DNA of 64,000 nucleotides. Origin: Blastocatellia bacterium (GTDB lineage: Bacteria; Acidobacteriota; Blastocatellia; UBA7656). This document shows, one piece after another, positions 51,604-60,308 of this stretch; within the stretch, counting starts at the first letter, position 1, and each line of letters opens with the position of its first letter. The DNA is taken from NCBI GenBank assembly GCA_035275065.1, contig DATENM010000064.1, positions 182,755-246,754 of the forward strand, read 5' to 3'. Both the position numbers and the translations under genes were made by a program. The notes under the pieces are model-generated. The model ran no database searches. It worked only from the letters and a program-made list of their open reading frames with translations, and was not told the origin of the DNA.

Positions 51604-52015
51604 TGCCTTCGCTCTATCAATCGCGCTTGCTTGGGGTAAGCAACTATACCGTAATAGTAAACGCCAAACAATATGGCGCCCATTCTCACCGTCCCTGTTT
51701 GAAAGAGTGCCCCAAAAAGAACCTGACCAAAGAAAACTTCTGAGACTCAAATTGTGTATCATAACTGCCGAAGCTGGCATGGTGTTTTTGATGATCTGAG
51801 ATTGGTGAAAGCAGAAAACCAGCGAGAAGTCGCCCCCGGCCGCCGGAGGTAATCCTTGAACATCAGGACAGGGCCGCTCTAACTCTGCTTTTGTAGAAGC
51901 GCTTCGTTATGATAGATTGATCGTCGGTGCCAGGCGAGCGAGCCCTGACCTTATAGTTCTGCCGCTGTTCTCTTAGTTCCATTAAACGCCTGCCGGATTC
52001 TTCGCCTCGGGCAAG
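51604..52015. other. Divergent intergenic region
   Basis: 412 bases between the minus-strand TMTC-like gene and the plus-strand two-domain GT2. A promoter for the minus gene is visible at 51643-51671. I found no clear promoter for the plus gene and no credible ORF. Confidence 0.5.
51643..51671 (-). promoter_or_regulatory. Candidate promoter of the TMTC-like gene
   Basis: On the minus strand TTGTTT (51666-51671), a 17-nt spacer and TATAGT (51643-51648), about 40 nt before the ATG at 51603. The -10 box matches five of six positions; the -35 is weak. Confidence 0.5.
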
Positions 52016-54508
52016 ATGATGAGACTGGACCCTAAAACGTCTGATGTGCGCCAGTCGGAACCTCCGTCTGAAAAAGCAGCAGCCAAACCCGACGCCCGGC
52101 ATGGCGGCGGGCAGACGGGCGCGCTGCGCACCGAACTGACGCGCAAACAGGCCGAAATTGACGCCCTGCGCCAACAGCTTGCATTGACGCAGTCGCTCCT
52201 GTCAAAAAGCCAGTTGTTGTTGATACAAAAAGAGGCGGAGTTGAATAAAATAACCGCCTCGCTCGGCTGGAGGCTACTCAAGCGCTACGGGCGGTTCAAA
52301 TACCACGTCCTGCTCCCCGCGCTAAAGCATCTCAAGAGTATTTTTACTCGTCAGAGGGACGAGAGCGAATCCTACGAGATGTGGGCAAAACGATGCGAGC
52401 AGTTCAGGTACAACCGTGAAAAGGCGCGGCAGAGAATAAGCCGATTCCACTATAAACCTACCGTCAGCATAGTCATGCCGGTCTATAACACACCCCGCGA
52501 ATACCTGACTAAGGCCATTGATTCGGTTGTCGGCCAGTATTATCCGCACTGGGAGCTTTGCCTCTGCGACGACGGCTCGACGGCAAGGCAGGTCAGTGAA
52601 GTGCTCGAAGCGTATTCGGCCAGCGACAATCGCATCAAGGTCGCCTTTGCCGAGACCAACCAGGGGATAGCCGCGGCGTCGAATCGCGCGCTCGGGCTCG
52701 CCACAGGCGAATTCATTGGATTGCTTGATCACGACGACGAGTTGACGCCCGACGCGTTGTTTGAAATTGTCGCCACGCTCCAGGAGGTAGACGCGGATTT
52801 AATTTATTCGGACGAAGACAAGATCGACACGGCAGGCCACCGCTCGGAGCCGTTTTTCAAGCCCGCGTGGTCGCCAGACCTTCTTTTGTCTTGCAACTAC
52901 ATCAGCCACTTCGGAGTTTATCGCAGAGAAATAGTCGAGCGAATCGGTGACTTTCGTGCCGGGCTTGACGGCAGTCAGGATTATGATCTGGCGCTGCGAT
53001 TCACGGAAGCGACCAAGCGCATCGCGCACATCCCCAAGATCCTTTACCATTGGAGGAAGATTCCGACCTCGGCAGCCGAGAGCGCGGAGGCAAAGCCGTA
53101 CGCTTACGAAGCTGCGAAGATGGCGCTCGCCAACGCGCTCGACCGGCGCAACATCGAGGGCGAAGTCGAAGGCGGCCCCTCGCGCGGTTATTACAGAGTA
53201 AGGCGGCGAATAAACGACGAGCGAAAAGTCTCGATCATCATTCCGACGCGCGACCGGTTGAATCTGCTGCGCCGGTGCATTCACAGCATTGAGTCGAATA
53301 CCGCTTACCGGAATTATGAAATTATCATCATTGACAACGACAGCCGCCAGCCCGCGACCATGAAATACCTCAGCCAGTCACCATATCGCGTTATTACAGA
53401 CCCTGGGCCTTTCAACTTCTCGCGGCTGAACAATCGGGCTGCGCGCGACGCCAGCGGCGACTATTTGCTACTTTTAAACAATGACACCGAGGTGATCAGC
53501 AGTGAGTGGCTTTCCGCGATGGTCGAGCATATTGAGCGCCCCGAAGTCGGGGCCGTTGGGGCAAAGCTGCTCTACCCGAAGGGCCGGATTCAGCATGCGG
53601 GGGACATCCTCGGGATCGGCGGTCTCGCGGGTCACGCTCAACAGTTCGTCGAGGGGTTTACAGGGCACGGCTATTACAACTTCCCGAACATCATAAGAAA
53701 CTACAGCGCGGTGACCGCCGCATGCTTGATGATCAGGCGAGAGTTGTTTGACGAGATCGAGGGATTGAATGAAGAACTGCCCGTTGCCTTCAACGACGTT
53801 GATCTGTGCCTGCGGCTACGGCAATTGGGCTACTTGATTGTCTACACTCCTTATGCGCTACTTTATCACCACGAATCGGCGTCGCGCGGCAACGACGTGA
53901 ATTCTGCCGAGTCTTCTTACATGAGGGCACACTGGCATCATGAATTGTTGGACGATCCTTACTACAATCCGAATTTGAATATGGCTAAGGCTGACTTCGA
54001 AACCGATTACTCGAAGCCAGAGGCGATGTCTCTGGTCTACACACAAGAAATGGCTGACGCAGTCGTCGCCAGGGCGCGCGAAGGCGTCGCGGTGGGCCAG
54101 GAGTTCTTCGTCGCCGAAGGTGACCTGTGCGCGATTGCCATCAGATGTTCGGTGAGCGGCGGCAGCAAGAAAGGCAAGGTAAAGCTGCGCCTGCGCGAGT
54201 CTCGAACCAGCGAGAGCGACATCGCCGTTGTAGAAGGCAAGGCGTCTGACATTCGGGAGGGGCAGTATAACCTGTTTGCGTTCGACCCGGTTCGCGGCGC
54301 TAACAACAGGACTTTCTATTTTTGCGTGGAGTTCAGCGCTCACTCACCCGGCGGCGCCTTGGAGATGCTGGGAAGCTCAACCACGAGCGACGCGATAGGC
54401 CCGCATCTTGAAAACCACGACCCTGCTCAGGGTACACTTTCATTCAGGGTTTACTGCCACCGCCAATACCGCTGCGCCAACTCTTTGCCCGCAAGGCAAA
54501 CTGCGTGA
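52016..54508 (+). CDS. Two-domain family 2 glycosyltransferase with N-terminal coiled coil
   Basis: 830 aa. Residues about 35-80 form a coiled coil (LTRKQAEIDALRQQLALTQS). First GT-A domain from 147: PTVSIVMPVYNTPREYLTKA, LCDDGST at 183-189, LLDHDDELTPD at 236-246. Second GT-A domain from about 400: VSIIIPTRDRLNLLRRCIHS, IIIDNDSRQ, LLLNNDTEVISSEW, and NDVDLCLRLRQLGYLI. The last 140 residues are a beta-rich region without recognised family (LCAIAIRCSVSGGSKKGKVK). Tandem GT2 enzymes often build alternating linkages or poly-rhamnose-like chains; the coiled coil may set chain length or tether it. Confidence 0.88.
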   Translation: MMRLDPKTSDVRQSEPPSEKAAAKPDARHGGGQTGALRTELTRKQAEIDALRQQLALTQSLLSKSQLLLIQKEAELNKITASLGWRLLKRYGRFKYHVLLPALKHLKSIFTRQRDESESYEMWAKRCEQFRYNREKARQRISRFHYKPTVSIVMPVYNTPREYLTKAIDSVVGQYYPHWELCLCDDGSTARQVSEVLEAYSASDNRIKVAFAETNQGIAAASNRALGLATGEFIGLLDHDDELTPDALFEIVATLQEVDADLIYSDEDKIDTAGHRSEPFFKPAWSPDLLLSCNYISHFGVYRREIVERIGDFRAGLDGSQDYDLALRFTEATKRIAHIPKILYHWRKIPTSAAESAEAKPYAYEAAKMALANALDRRNIEGEVEGGPSRGYYRVRRRINDERKVSIIIPTRDRLNLLRRCIHSIESNTAYRNYEIIIIDNDSRQPATMKYLSQSPYRVITDPGPFNFSRLNNRAARDASGDYLLLLNNDTEVISSEWLSAMVEHIERPEVGAVGAKLLYPKGRIQHAGDILGIGGLAGHAQQFVEGFTGHGYYNFPNIIRNYSAVTAACLMIRRELFDEIEGLNEELPVAFNDVDLCLRLRQLGYLIVYTPYALLYHHESASRGNDVNSAESSYMRAHWHHELLDDPYYNPNLNMAKADFETDYSKPEAMSLVYTQEMADAVVARAREGVAVGQEFFVAEGDLCAIAIRCSVSGGSKKGKVKLRLRESRTSESDIAVVEGKASDIREGQYNLFAFDPVRGANNRTFYFCVEFSAHSPGGALEMLGSSTTSDAIGPHLENHDPAQGTLSFRVYCHRQYRCANSLPARQTA

Positions 54509-54718
54509 ATTTGATAACCGATTGACGAATAGCCAGCCGGCGGTTAGACTTCCCGCCACGTGAGAAAGTCCTTAAGGCTGGATTAATAGAAACTAAAGAT
54601 ACCAATGAATGGACTATAAAAGAGGTTGGCGATGGCGGAGAGCGAGTAACGCGTCTTTATCCCAACGATTGTTATGAGGCACTCTTTTTCACTGGGCATG
54701 ACTCCGGAGGCGGCTCGA

Positions 54719-54747
54719 TTGACAGCCAGACCCCTCGCCTTTAGACT
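54719..54747 (+). promoter_or_regulatory. Candidate sigma70-type promoter of the second ABC exporter
   Basis: A perfect TTGACA (54719-54724), a 17-nt spacer and TAGACT (54742-54747) lie about 53 nt before the ATG at 54800, in a 291-nt spacer that otherwise holds no gene. Confidence 0.6.
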
Positions 54748-54799
54748 CAAGGTTGTGATTGCCTGTCATTAGTCCCGAATAGCATGGCGCAAACTGGGG

Positions 54800-55705
54800 A
54801 TGAAACACGAAATGGAGACCGCATTGCAAACGCTATCCGATGAAACTCCAGGTGCGCCAAGCGAAGGGCCGGTCTACGACCTGCCCCGTCAGCCGGTGGT
54901 ATTGATTGAGGCGCGGCCGCGCTGGGCGGCGCTTGATCTTCGCGGGCTATGGGCGTACCGCGAGCTGCTTTATTTCTTGATCTGGCGCGATGTCAAGGTG
55001 CGCTACAAACAGACGCTGCTCGGCGCGGCCTGGGCAATCATCCAGCCGCTTGTGCTGATGATTATCTTCACCTATTTCTTCGGCCGGCTGGTGCACGTCG
55101 AGACTGAGGGCATTCCGCATGCGATCTTTTTTTACACAGGATTGACGCTGTGGTCGTATTTTTCAAATGCGGTGATCAGCGGAGCCAGCAGTCTGATTGG
55201 CAACACCAATTTAATTACCAAAGTCTACTTCCCCCGGTTAATCATTCCGTCGGCGGCGGTCGGCGCAGGGTTGTTTGACTTTGCCATTGCTTCGGTGCTG
55301 CTCGTCGGGCTGTTGATCTATTATCGATTTGCGATGACCTGGGGTCTTTTGATGCTCGTGCCGCTGATCGTGCTGACGACGTTGTTTGCTTTGGCCATGT
55401 CGATCTGGCTTGCGGCATTGAATGTGAAATACCGGGACGTGCGCTATGCGCTGCCATTCTTAATGCAGGTGTGGATGTTCGTCTCGCCGATCATCTACCC
55501 ATCGAGCCTTGTGCCGGATGAGTGGCGATGGATGATGCGGCTCAACCCGATTACCGGCATTACTGAGGGCTTTCGCGCGGCGTTGTTTGGCAAAGCCTTT
55601 GACTGGCCGGCGCTCGGCTATGCCAGCCTTGCGACGTTGGTGCTGCTAGTATATGCGACTTACTCGTTTAAGCGCATGGAGCGTCACTTCGCAGAATTCC
55701 TTTGA
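54800..55705 (+). CDS. ABC-2 type polysaccharide export permease (Wzm-like), second copy
   Basis: 301 aa. The N-terminal cytoplasmic part is about 20 residues longer than in the first copy. WAYRELLYFLIWRDVKVRYK and QTLLGAAWAIIQPLVLMI define the family, with six membrane helices and the conserved LPFLMQVWMFVSPIIYPSSL. The C-terminal tail YSFKRMERHFAEFL parallels that of the 17352 protein. It pairs with the ATPase at 55713, whose start lies 7 nt after this stop. It has its own promoter, so it could be expressed apart from the first exporter. Confidence 0.92.
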   Translation: MKHEMETALQTLSDETPGAPSEGPVYDLPRQPVVLIEARPRWAALDLRGLWAYRELLYFLIWRDVKVRYKQTLLGAAWAIIQPLVLMIIFTYFFGRLVHVETEGIPHAIFFYTGLTLWSYFSNAVISGASSLIGNTNLITKVYFPRLIIPSAAVGAGLFDFAIASVLLVGLLIYYRFAMTWGLLMLVPLIVLTTLFALAMSIWLAALNVKYRDVRYALPFLMQVWMFVSPIIYPSSLVPDEWRWMMRLNPITGITEGFRAALFGKAFDWPALGYASLATLVLLVYATYSFKRMERHFAEFL

Positions 55706-55712
55706 TGCACTG

Positions 55713-56507
55713 ATGAGACCGATCATACGAGTACAAAATCTGAGCAAGCAATTCCACATCACGCCCGGCGACCGGCCTTCGGTGCATTACGACACGCTGC
55801 GCGAATCACTGGTCAAGGCGGTGCAAGCGCCGTTCCGGCGACTGCGTCGCAATGGCCGGCCGGACAGCGTCCCCCTCTGGGCGTTGAAGGATGTGAGCTT
55901 CGACGTGATGCCCGGTGAGGTGCTGGGCATCATCGGGCCGAACGGCGCGGGCAAATCGACGCTGCTCAAAGTGCTCTCGCGCATCATTGAGCCGACCAGC
56001 GGGCGCGTCGAACTGTATGGCCGCGTCGCCAGCCTTCTGGAAGTCGGCACCGGCTTTCATCCCGACCTGAGCGGCAGGGAGAACATCTATCTGAATGGCG
56101 CGGTGCTTGGCCTGCGGCGACGCGAAATCGACGCACGGTTTGACGAGATCGTCGCGTTCGCAGAACTCCAACGCTTCATCGACACGGCGGTCAAGCGCTA
56201 CTCAAGCGGGATGTACGTGCGCCTGGCGTTTGCGGTGGCGGCGCATCTTGATCCGGACATCCTCATCGTCGACGAAGTGCTGGCGGTCGGCGACGCCAGT
56301 TTTCAAAAGAAATGTCTGGGCAAAATGGATGACGTCACCCGGCACGGTAGGACGGTGCTGTTCGTCAGCCACGGGCTCAGCCTCGTCAGTCAGCTTTGTC
56401 GCCATGCGATCCTTTTAAGAAATGGACGGATTGAGAAGCAGGGATCGGCCATCGAGGTGGTTGATTACTATAGTGCGACCTGCGACTCAGAGCCGGTCAT
56501 CGTGTAG
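55713..56507 (+). CDS. ABC transporter ATPase, short Wzt-like form without cargo domain
   Basis: 264 aa from ATG 55713; the in-frame start at 55653 lies inside the permease gene. Walker A GPNGAGKS 75-82, signature YSSGM 163-167, Walker B ILIVDE 183-188, H-loop His 220. All motifs fall at the same residue numbers as in the 18282 protein, so the two are close paralogues. It stops at residue 264, right after the ATPase, and lacks the C-terminal carbohydrate-recognition domain. Export by this copy should not need chain-end recognition, or relies on another protein. Confidence 0.92.
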   Translation: MRPIIRVQNLSKQFHITPGDRPSVHYDTLRESLVKAVQAPFRRLRRNGRPDSVPLWALKDVSFDVMPGEVLGIIGPNGAGKSTLLKVLSRIIEPTSGRVELYGRVASLLEVGTGFHPDLSGRENIYLNGAVLGLRRREIDARFDEIVAFAELQRFIDTAVKRYSSGMYVRLAFAVAAHLDPDILIVDEVLAVGDASFQKKCLGKMDDVTRHGRTVLFVSHGLSLVSQLCRHAILLRNGRIEKQGSAIEVVDYYSATCDSEPVIV

Positions 56508-56590
56508 GTCCTGGGTGCCGGCGAACACTTCGCCTCGTTTTGCCCGCCCATGCCTTAAGGGCAAGTTTGACACTCGTCAACTTGCGCACT

Positions 56591-57532
56591 ATGGTCTCGC
56601 CAATCATGAATGCAGGTTTTCAGGTCGCCATCATCATCGTCAGCTATAACACCAGAGCTTTGCTGCTGGAATGTCTGGCTTCGGTGATCGACAGCACGTC
56701 AGGTCAGGACATCGAACTGGTCGTGGTTGACAATGCTTCGAGCGACGGAAGCAGTGCGGCAGTGCGCGACACTTATCCGCAAGCGATGGTCATTGACAAT
56801 CCGACAAACCTTGGCTTCGGCGTGGCTTGCAACCAGGGCATCAAGGCGACCCGCGCGCCGTTTGTCCTGCTCGTCAACAGCGATGCCCGGCTGACGCCGG
56901 AAGCTTTCCGGGTGCTGTGTGATTGCCTGTGCACGAATGACCGTTGCGGGGCCGCCGGGTGCAGGATGATTCATCCCACCGGCGTGCCGTTTGTCAACAC
57001 CAGAAATTTTCTCACCCTGCTGAATCAGGCGATTGAGCAGGCGGGCATCTTCAATTGGCTACGCACCCGGCAACTGCGGAGGGTTTACCGTCCGGCCCTC
57101 GACGACAAACTGATCGATTGTTCGGTGGACTGGATCGAGGGAGCCTGCCTGATGCTGCGCCGGGCGGCGCTTGATGAAGTCGGTTTGTTCGATGAGCAGT
57201 TTTTCATGTACTCGGAAGACGAGGACCTCTGCCTCAGGCTTAAGCAACGAGGCTGGGCGATTTGCTTTTCGGCGGCGGGCACGGTCATCCATCTCGGCGG
57301 AGCGTCCACGGAGAAATGCCATTACGAGATGCTTCGACAATTTTACCTGAGCCAGATGCTCTTTCTTCGCAAGCATCGCGGTCGCGGCTCGGTGCTTGCC
57401 TATCGAATCGCGATGCAGGCGGTTTTCATCATCAAGCTGATTCTCGCTCGATTGCCTTCGCAAAGCCTTCGTCGCCATGAAATGGCCCAACGGCTCTCGG
57501 CTCTCAGGCACGCCGGCGCCTCGCTGGGCTGA
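56591..57532 (+). CDS. Family 2 glycosyltransferase (rhamnosyltransferase-like)
   Basis: 313 aa from ATG 56591, or 56606; a longer frame from 56540 has no better support. QVAIIIVSYNTRALLLECLA, VVVDNASSDGSSAAV, NLGFGVACNQGIKATRAPF and LLVNSDARLTPEAF give the GT-A core, and LFDEQFFMYSEDEDLCLRLK is the acceptor-side motif of WbbL/rhamnosyltransferase-type GT2 enzymes. The C terminus has a hydrophobic stretch (LAYRIAMQAVFIIKLILARL) that could be membrane-bound. It follows the second ABC exporter by 83 nt and may belong to its transcript. Confidence 0.88.
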   Translation: MVSPIMNAGFQVAIIIVSYNTRALLLECLASVIDSTSGQDIELVVVDNASSDGSSAAVRDTYPQAMVIDNPTNLGFGVACNQGIKATRAPFVLLVNSDARLTPEAFRVLCDCLCTNDRCGAAGCRMIHPTGVPFVNTRNFLTLLNQAIEQAGIFNWLRTRQLRRVYRPALDDKLIDCSVDWIEGACLMLRRAALDEVGLFDEQFFMYSEDEDLCLRLKQRGWAICFSAAGTVIHLGGASTEKCHYEMLRQFYLSQMLFLRKHRGRGSVLAYRIAMQAVFIIKLILARLPSQSLRRHEMAQRLSALRHAGASLG

Positions 57533-57771
57533 TGCCCTCGTTTGGCGCTTATCAGGCTTCCCCGTCCTTCGAGCCTGTCGATCATCGGCCCGCATGGGAG
57601 TATTGTGCATCCTTTTACAACCAGGGTTACATCATTAGCACCCCAGAAGATGGCCGTAAAAAGCCGAGGCCGCGGCCTTCTTACCCTGTCTTTTGAAGTG
57701 TAGTTAATTACAAAAAACCGCTACTAATGACTATTGACTTGCCCATGCTAGAAGGTACCCGCCACGAGACC

Positions 57772-57824
57772 CCGCAGCGGAATGGCTCTTCCCTCCTTCG
57801 ATAATTGAGCCATTCCGCTTGCGG
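57772..57824. other. Long hairpin (17-bp arms, one bulge)
   Basis: CCGCAGCGGAATGGCTC (57772-57788) pairs with 57807-57824, leaving one bulged base and an 18-nt loop. Thirteen central pairs are perfect. No strong T run follows, so it may be a regulatory or mRNA-end structure rather than a simple terminator. Confidence 0.55.
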
Positions 57825-57847
57825 TTTGGCTCACTCTACAAGATAAT
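57819..57847 (+). promoter_or_regulatory. Weak promoter candidate before the lipoprotein gene
   Basis: TTGCGG (57819-57824), 17-nt spacer, GATAAT (57842-57847), about 86 nt before the ATG. The -35 box lies inside the right arm of the hairpin, so folding and promoter use might interact. Only the -10 box is a good match. Confidence 0.3.
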
Positions 57848-57932
57848 TATCCTCTTTGTTCTTCGGCCAGCGGCTCAAAATCAGGCCGCAGATTTTTGGC
57901 CTTCTTACATTACAGTGAAAGGGTCACGCTAA

Positions 57933-58643
57933 ATGAAGCCAGGGCTTGCCAGAGTTTTATCTATACTCGCCATCATCAGCCTGTTTGCCGCCTGCGCCAA
58001 AACGAAGCCGGGCACAAACGAGTCTCAGCAGGCTAAATCCGTCGGGGGCGCTGGTGAGGGTATAGGAGTGTACAGGGCATCGGAAGGGAAGTTTTATCTT
58101 CGTAACAGTGGCACGCCCGGCGACGCAGAATATGTATTCACGTACGGCGTCGCCAAAGCCGGATGGCTGCCCGTAGCAGGTGATTGGGACGGCGACGGTA
58201 GAAGCACGCCGGGCTTGTATGACCCGTCGCGCGGGTTATGGTTCTTGCGGGCGACAAACACGCCCGGCGATGACAGCGGCATCTCTTTTACGTTCGGCCC
58301 GCCCGGCGTAAACTGGGTGCCTATCGCCGGCGATTGGGACGGCGACGGCAAAGCCACGGTCGGGTTGTATGATCCAAGCCGCGCACTATGGTTTTTAAGA
58401 GCCACGAATACGCCCGGCGATGATAAGGGTGTCTCTTTTGCCTTCGGCATACCTGGCGCGAGCGGCTTCTTGCCGGTCGCAGGCGATTGGGATGGCGACG
58501 GCCAAGATGGCGTCGGCCTTTATAATACAGCCAACAACAACTGGCTTTTGAGAAACACGCTCTCGGATGGGAACGCCGAATTGAATTTCGGTTTCGGCTT
58601 CAATGACGCGAGGCCGGTCGCCGGGCACTGGCAGAAGCGCTGA
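57933..58643 (+). CDS. Lipoprotein with four DWDGDG-type repeats
   Basis: 236 aa. The N terminus is a lipoprotein signal peptide (LSILAIISLFAACAK; lipobox FAAC with Cys 21). From residue 44 come four repeats of about 48-50 residues. The first three end in VAGDWDGDG or IAGDWDGDG, Asp-rich turns that look like calcium-binding loops; units 2 and 3 share GLYDPSR, LWFLRATNTPGDD. The fourth is degenerate and ends VAGHWQKR. The repeats resemble beta-propeller or FG-GAP/VCBS-type blades, but four short blades would not close a propeller alone. Probably an outer-membrane or surface protein, perhaps binding glycan. DNA identity between units is high, so the array is recent. Confidence 0.8.
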   Translation: MKPGLARVLSILAIISLFAACAKTKPGTNESQQAKSVGGAGEGIGVYRASEGKFYLRNSGTPGDAEYVFTYGVAKAGWLPVAGDWDGDGRSTPGLYDPSRGLWFLRATNTPGDDSGISFTFGPPGVNWVPIAGDWDGDGKATVGLYDPSRALWFLRATNTPGDDKGVSFAFGIPGASGFLPVAGDWDGDGQDGVGLYNTANNNWLLRNTLSDGNAELNFGFGFNDARPVAGHWQKR

Positions 58644-58699
58644 CTTGCTACAGTCCGTGCCGGCACAGATTCAAACTGAATGTTTTATAAGAGGTAATA

Positions 58700-59626
58700 A
58701 TGGCCAGGATACTTGTTACAGGAGCCAAGGGTACGCTCGGAACACCGTTAGTGCGCGAGCTGAAGGCTCGCGGCCATGAAGTCTGGCAGGCCGACCTGCA
58801 ACATCAAGCAGACGAAAACTACGTACGCGCCGACGTCGGTTCTTACCGTCAGCTTGAGCGCGTGTTCGAGCAGGATTACGATTACGTTTACCATCTGGCC
58901 GCCGAGTTCGGCCGGATAAACGGCGAAGAATATTACGACACCCTCTGGCAGACGAACGTCATCGGCACACGCAACATTCTGGAGTGGCAGAAGAAGAAAG
59001 GATTTCGCCTTATCTTCGCATCCTCTTCTGAGATCTACGGGGACAAGCACGCAGACATTCTCTCTGAAGAGATGCCGCTCAACTCTTCTATCATTCAGCA
59101 GAACGACTACGCCGTCACCAAGTGGGTGAACGAGATTCAGTGCATGAATTTCGAGAAACGGTTCGGGACAGAGATCGTCCGGCTCCGTTTCTTCAACGCC
59201 TATGGCCCGGGCGAGTACTATCACCACTACCGCAGCGTCGTCTGTTTGTTTTGTTACCGCGCCCTGCACGACCTCCCTTATACCATTTACAAGGATTATC
59301 ACCGCGTCTTCATGTACATTGATGATTTCATCCCGACACTGGCGAGCGTCGTAGATCACTTTATACCCGGCCAGGTCTACAATATCGGCGGCAACGAATA
59401 TCGCAGCGTCGAAGAGTTGAGCAACCTCATACTGAATACCCTCGGTCTTGACGATTCAAAGGTCACTTACTTGCCGCAGGACAAGCATAACGTGCAAAAC
59501 AAGCGACCGGATATCACGAAGGCGGCAGAGGCATTCGGTCACAACCCGAAGGTTACTCTGGAAGAGGGGGTGCCTCAGACCCTCGAGTGGATGCGCAAGG
59601 TTTACGCCGGTACGGTGCGCCACTGA
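58700..59626 (+). CDS. NAD-dependent epimerase/dehydratase (extended SDR)
   Basis: 308 aa. ILVTGAKGTLGTPLVREL replaces the usual GGAGFIG loop with GAKGTLG at 8-14. Active site SSSEIYGDK at 108-116 and YAVTK with Tyr137 and Lys141. RFFNAYGPGEYYHHYRSVV and VFMYIDDFIPTLASVVDHF follow the pattern of dTDP-sugar or UDP-sugar epimerases. GAGGTAATA precedes the ATG. It begins a module of four genes ending with a large membrane protein. Substrate unknown. Confidence 0.85.
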   Translation: MARILVTGAKGTLGTPLVRELKARGHEVWQADLQHQADENYVRADVGSYRQLERVFEQDYDYVYHLAAEFGRINGEEYYDTLWQTNVIGTRNILEWQKKKGFRLIFASSSEIYGDKHADILSEEMPLNSSIIQQNDYAVTKWVNEIQCMNFEKRFGTEIVRLRFFNAYGPGEYYHHYRSVVCLFCYRALHDLPYTIYKDYHRVFMYIDDFIPTLASVVDHFIPGQVYNIGGNEYRSVEELSNLILNTLGLDDSKVTYLPQDKHNVQNKRPDITKAAEAFGHNPKVTLEEGVPQTLEWMRKVYAGTVRH

Positions 59627-59645
59627 TGAAGCCCGGAGTCGCCGG

Positions 59646-60308
59646 ATGACGCACATTCAGTTTGATGAGAAGAGAGAAATAGAAAAACGGCGTGAGCTTT
59701 GGCAGGCCATCATCGAAGGCTATCTACAGCCATTGATCTCGTCGGGACCGCGGGGTCGGCTGCTCGATGTCGGCAGCGGTTGGGGCGAGTTCATCAACTG
59801 TGTTAAGAGTCCGCAGAAATTCGCCATAGACCATGACCTGGCGTTCGCCCGCTTCGTCAGCCCCGAGGTCGCTTTTTCGGTGCAGGATGTGCGCTCGCTC
59901 GCGTTCCCTGATAGATTCTTCGACGTTGTCTTCGTCAGTAACGTCTTAGAGCACCTGCCGGCGCGCGACGACGTGTTGCGGGCGCTCGTAGATTTTCACA
60001 GGGTGCTGAAGCCGGGCGGCTGGCTCATCATATTGCAGCCGAATTTCAAGTATTGTTTCCGCAACTACTTCGATTTTTTTGACCACTACTGCGCCTACAC
60101 CGAAGCCTCGATGGTCGAGGGGCTGCGGCTGGCGAAGTTTTCAAGCTTTGAGCGGGTCATCGCCAGGTTCTTGCCTTTCTCGACCAAGTCACGATTGCCG
60201 CAGTGGGCCTGGCTTGTGCGCCTGTACTTACGCCTGCCCATCGCGTGGCGCGTGTTCGGGCAGCAGTTTCTAATCGTCGCAATAAAGGAGGCCGGCGTTG
60301 AATCCTGA
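59646..60308 (+). CDS. Class I SAM-dependent methyltransferase
   Basis: 220 aa from ATG 59646; the in-frame start at 59448 lies inside the epimerase gene and is not credible. RLLDVGSGWGEFINCVKSPQ is the SAM loop, then AIDHDLAFARFVSPEVAF, VVFVSNVLEHLPARDDVLRA and HRVLKPGGWLIILQPNFKYC. A type-11-like methyltransferase, probably acting on a sugar or a lipid-linked intermediate. It ends inside the next gene's first codons. Confidence 0.85.
   Translation: MTHIQFDEKREIEKRRELWQAIIEGYLQPLISSGPRGRLLDVGSGWGEFINCVKSPQKFAIDHDLAFARFVSPEVAFSVQDVRSLAFPDRFFDVVFVSNVLEHLPARDDVLRALVDFHRVLKPGGWLIILQPNFKYCFRNYFDFFDHYCAYTEASMVEGLRLAKFSSFERVIARFLPFSTKSRLPQWAWLVRLYLRLPIAWRVFGQQFLIVAIKEAGVES

Larger units (their letters stand above)
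57533..57932. other. Intergenic region with hairpin before the lipoprotein gene
   Basis: 400 bases without a gene. It holds the hairpin at 57772-57824, a possible promoter at 57819-57847 and a short GC palindrome near 57665 (AGGCCGCGGCCT). The A+T content rises visibly near 57700-57760 relative to the genes. No ORF is credible. Confidence 0.5.
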
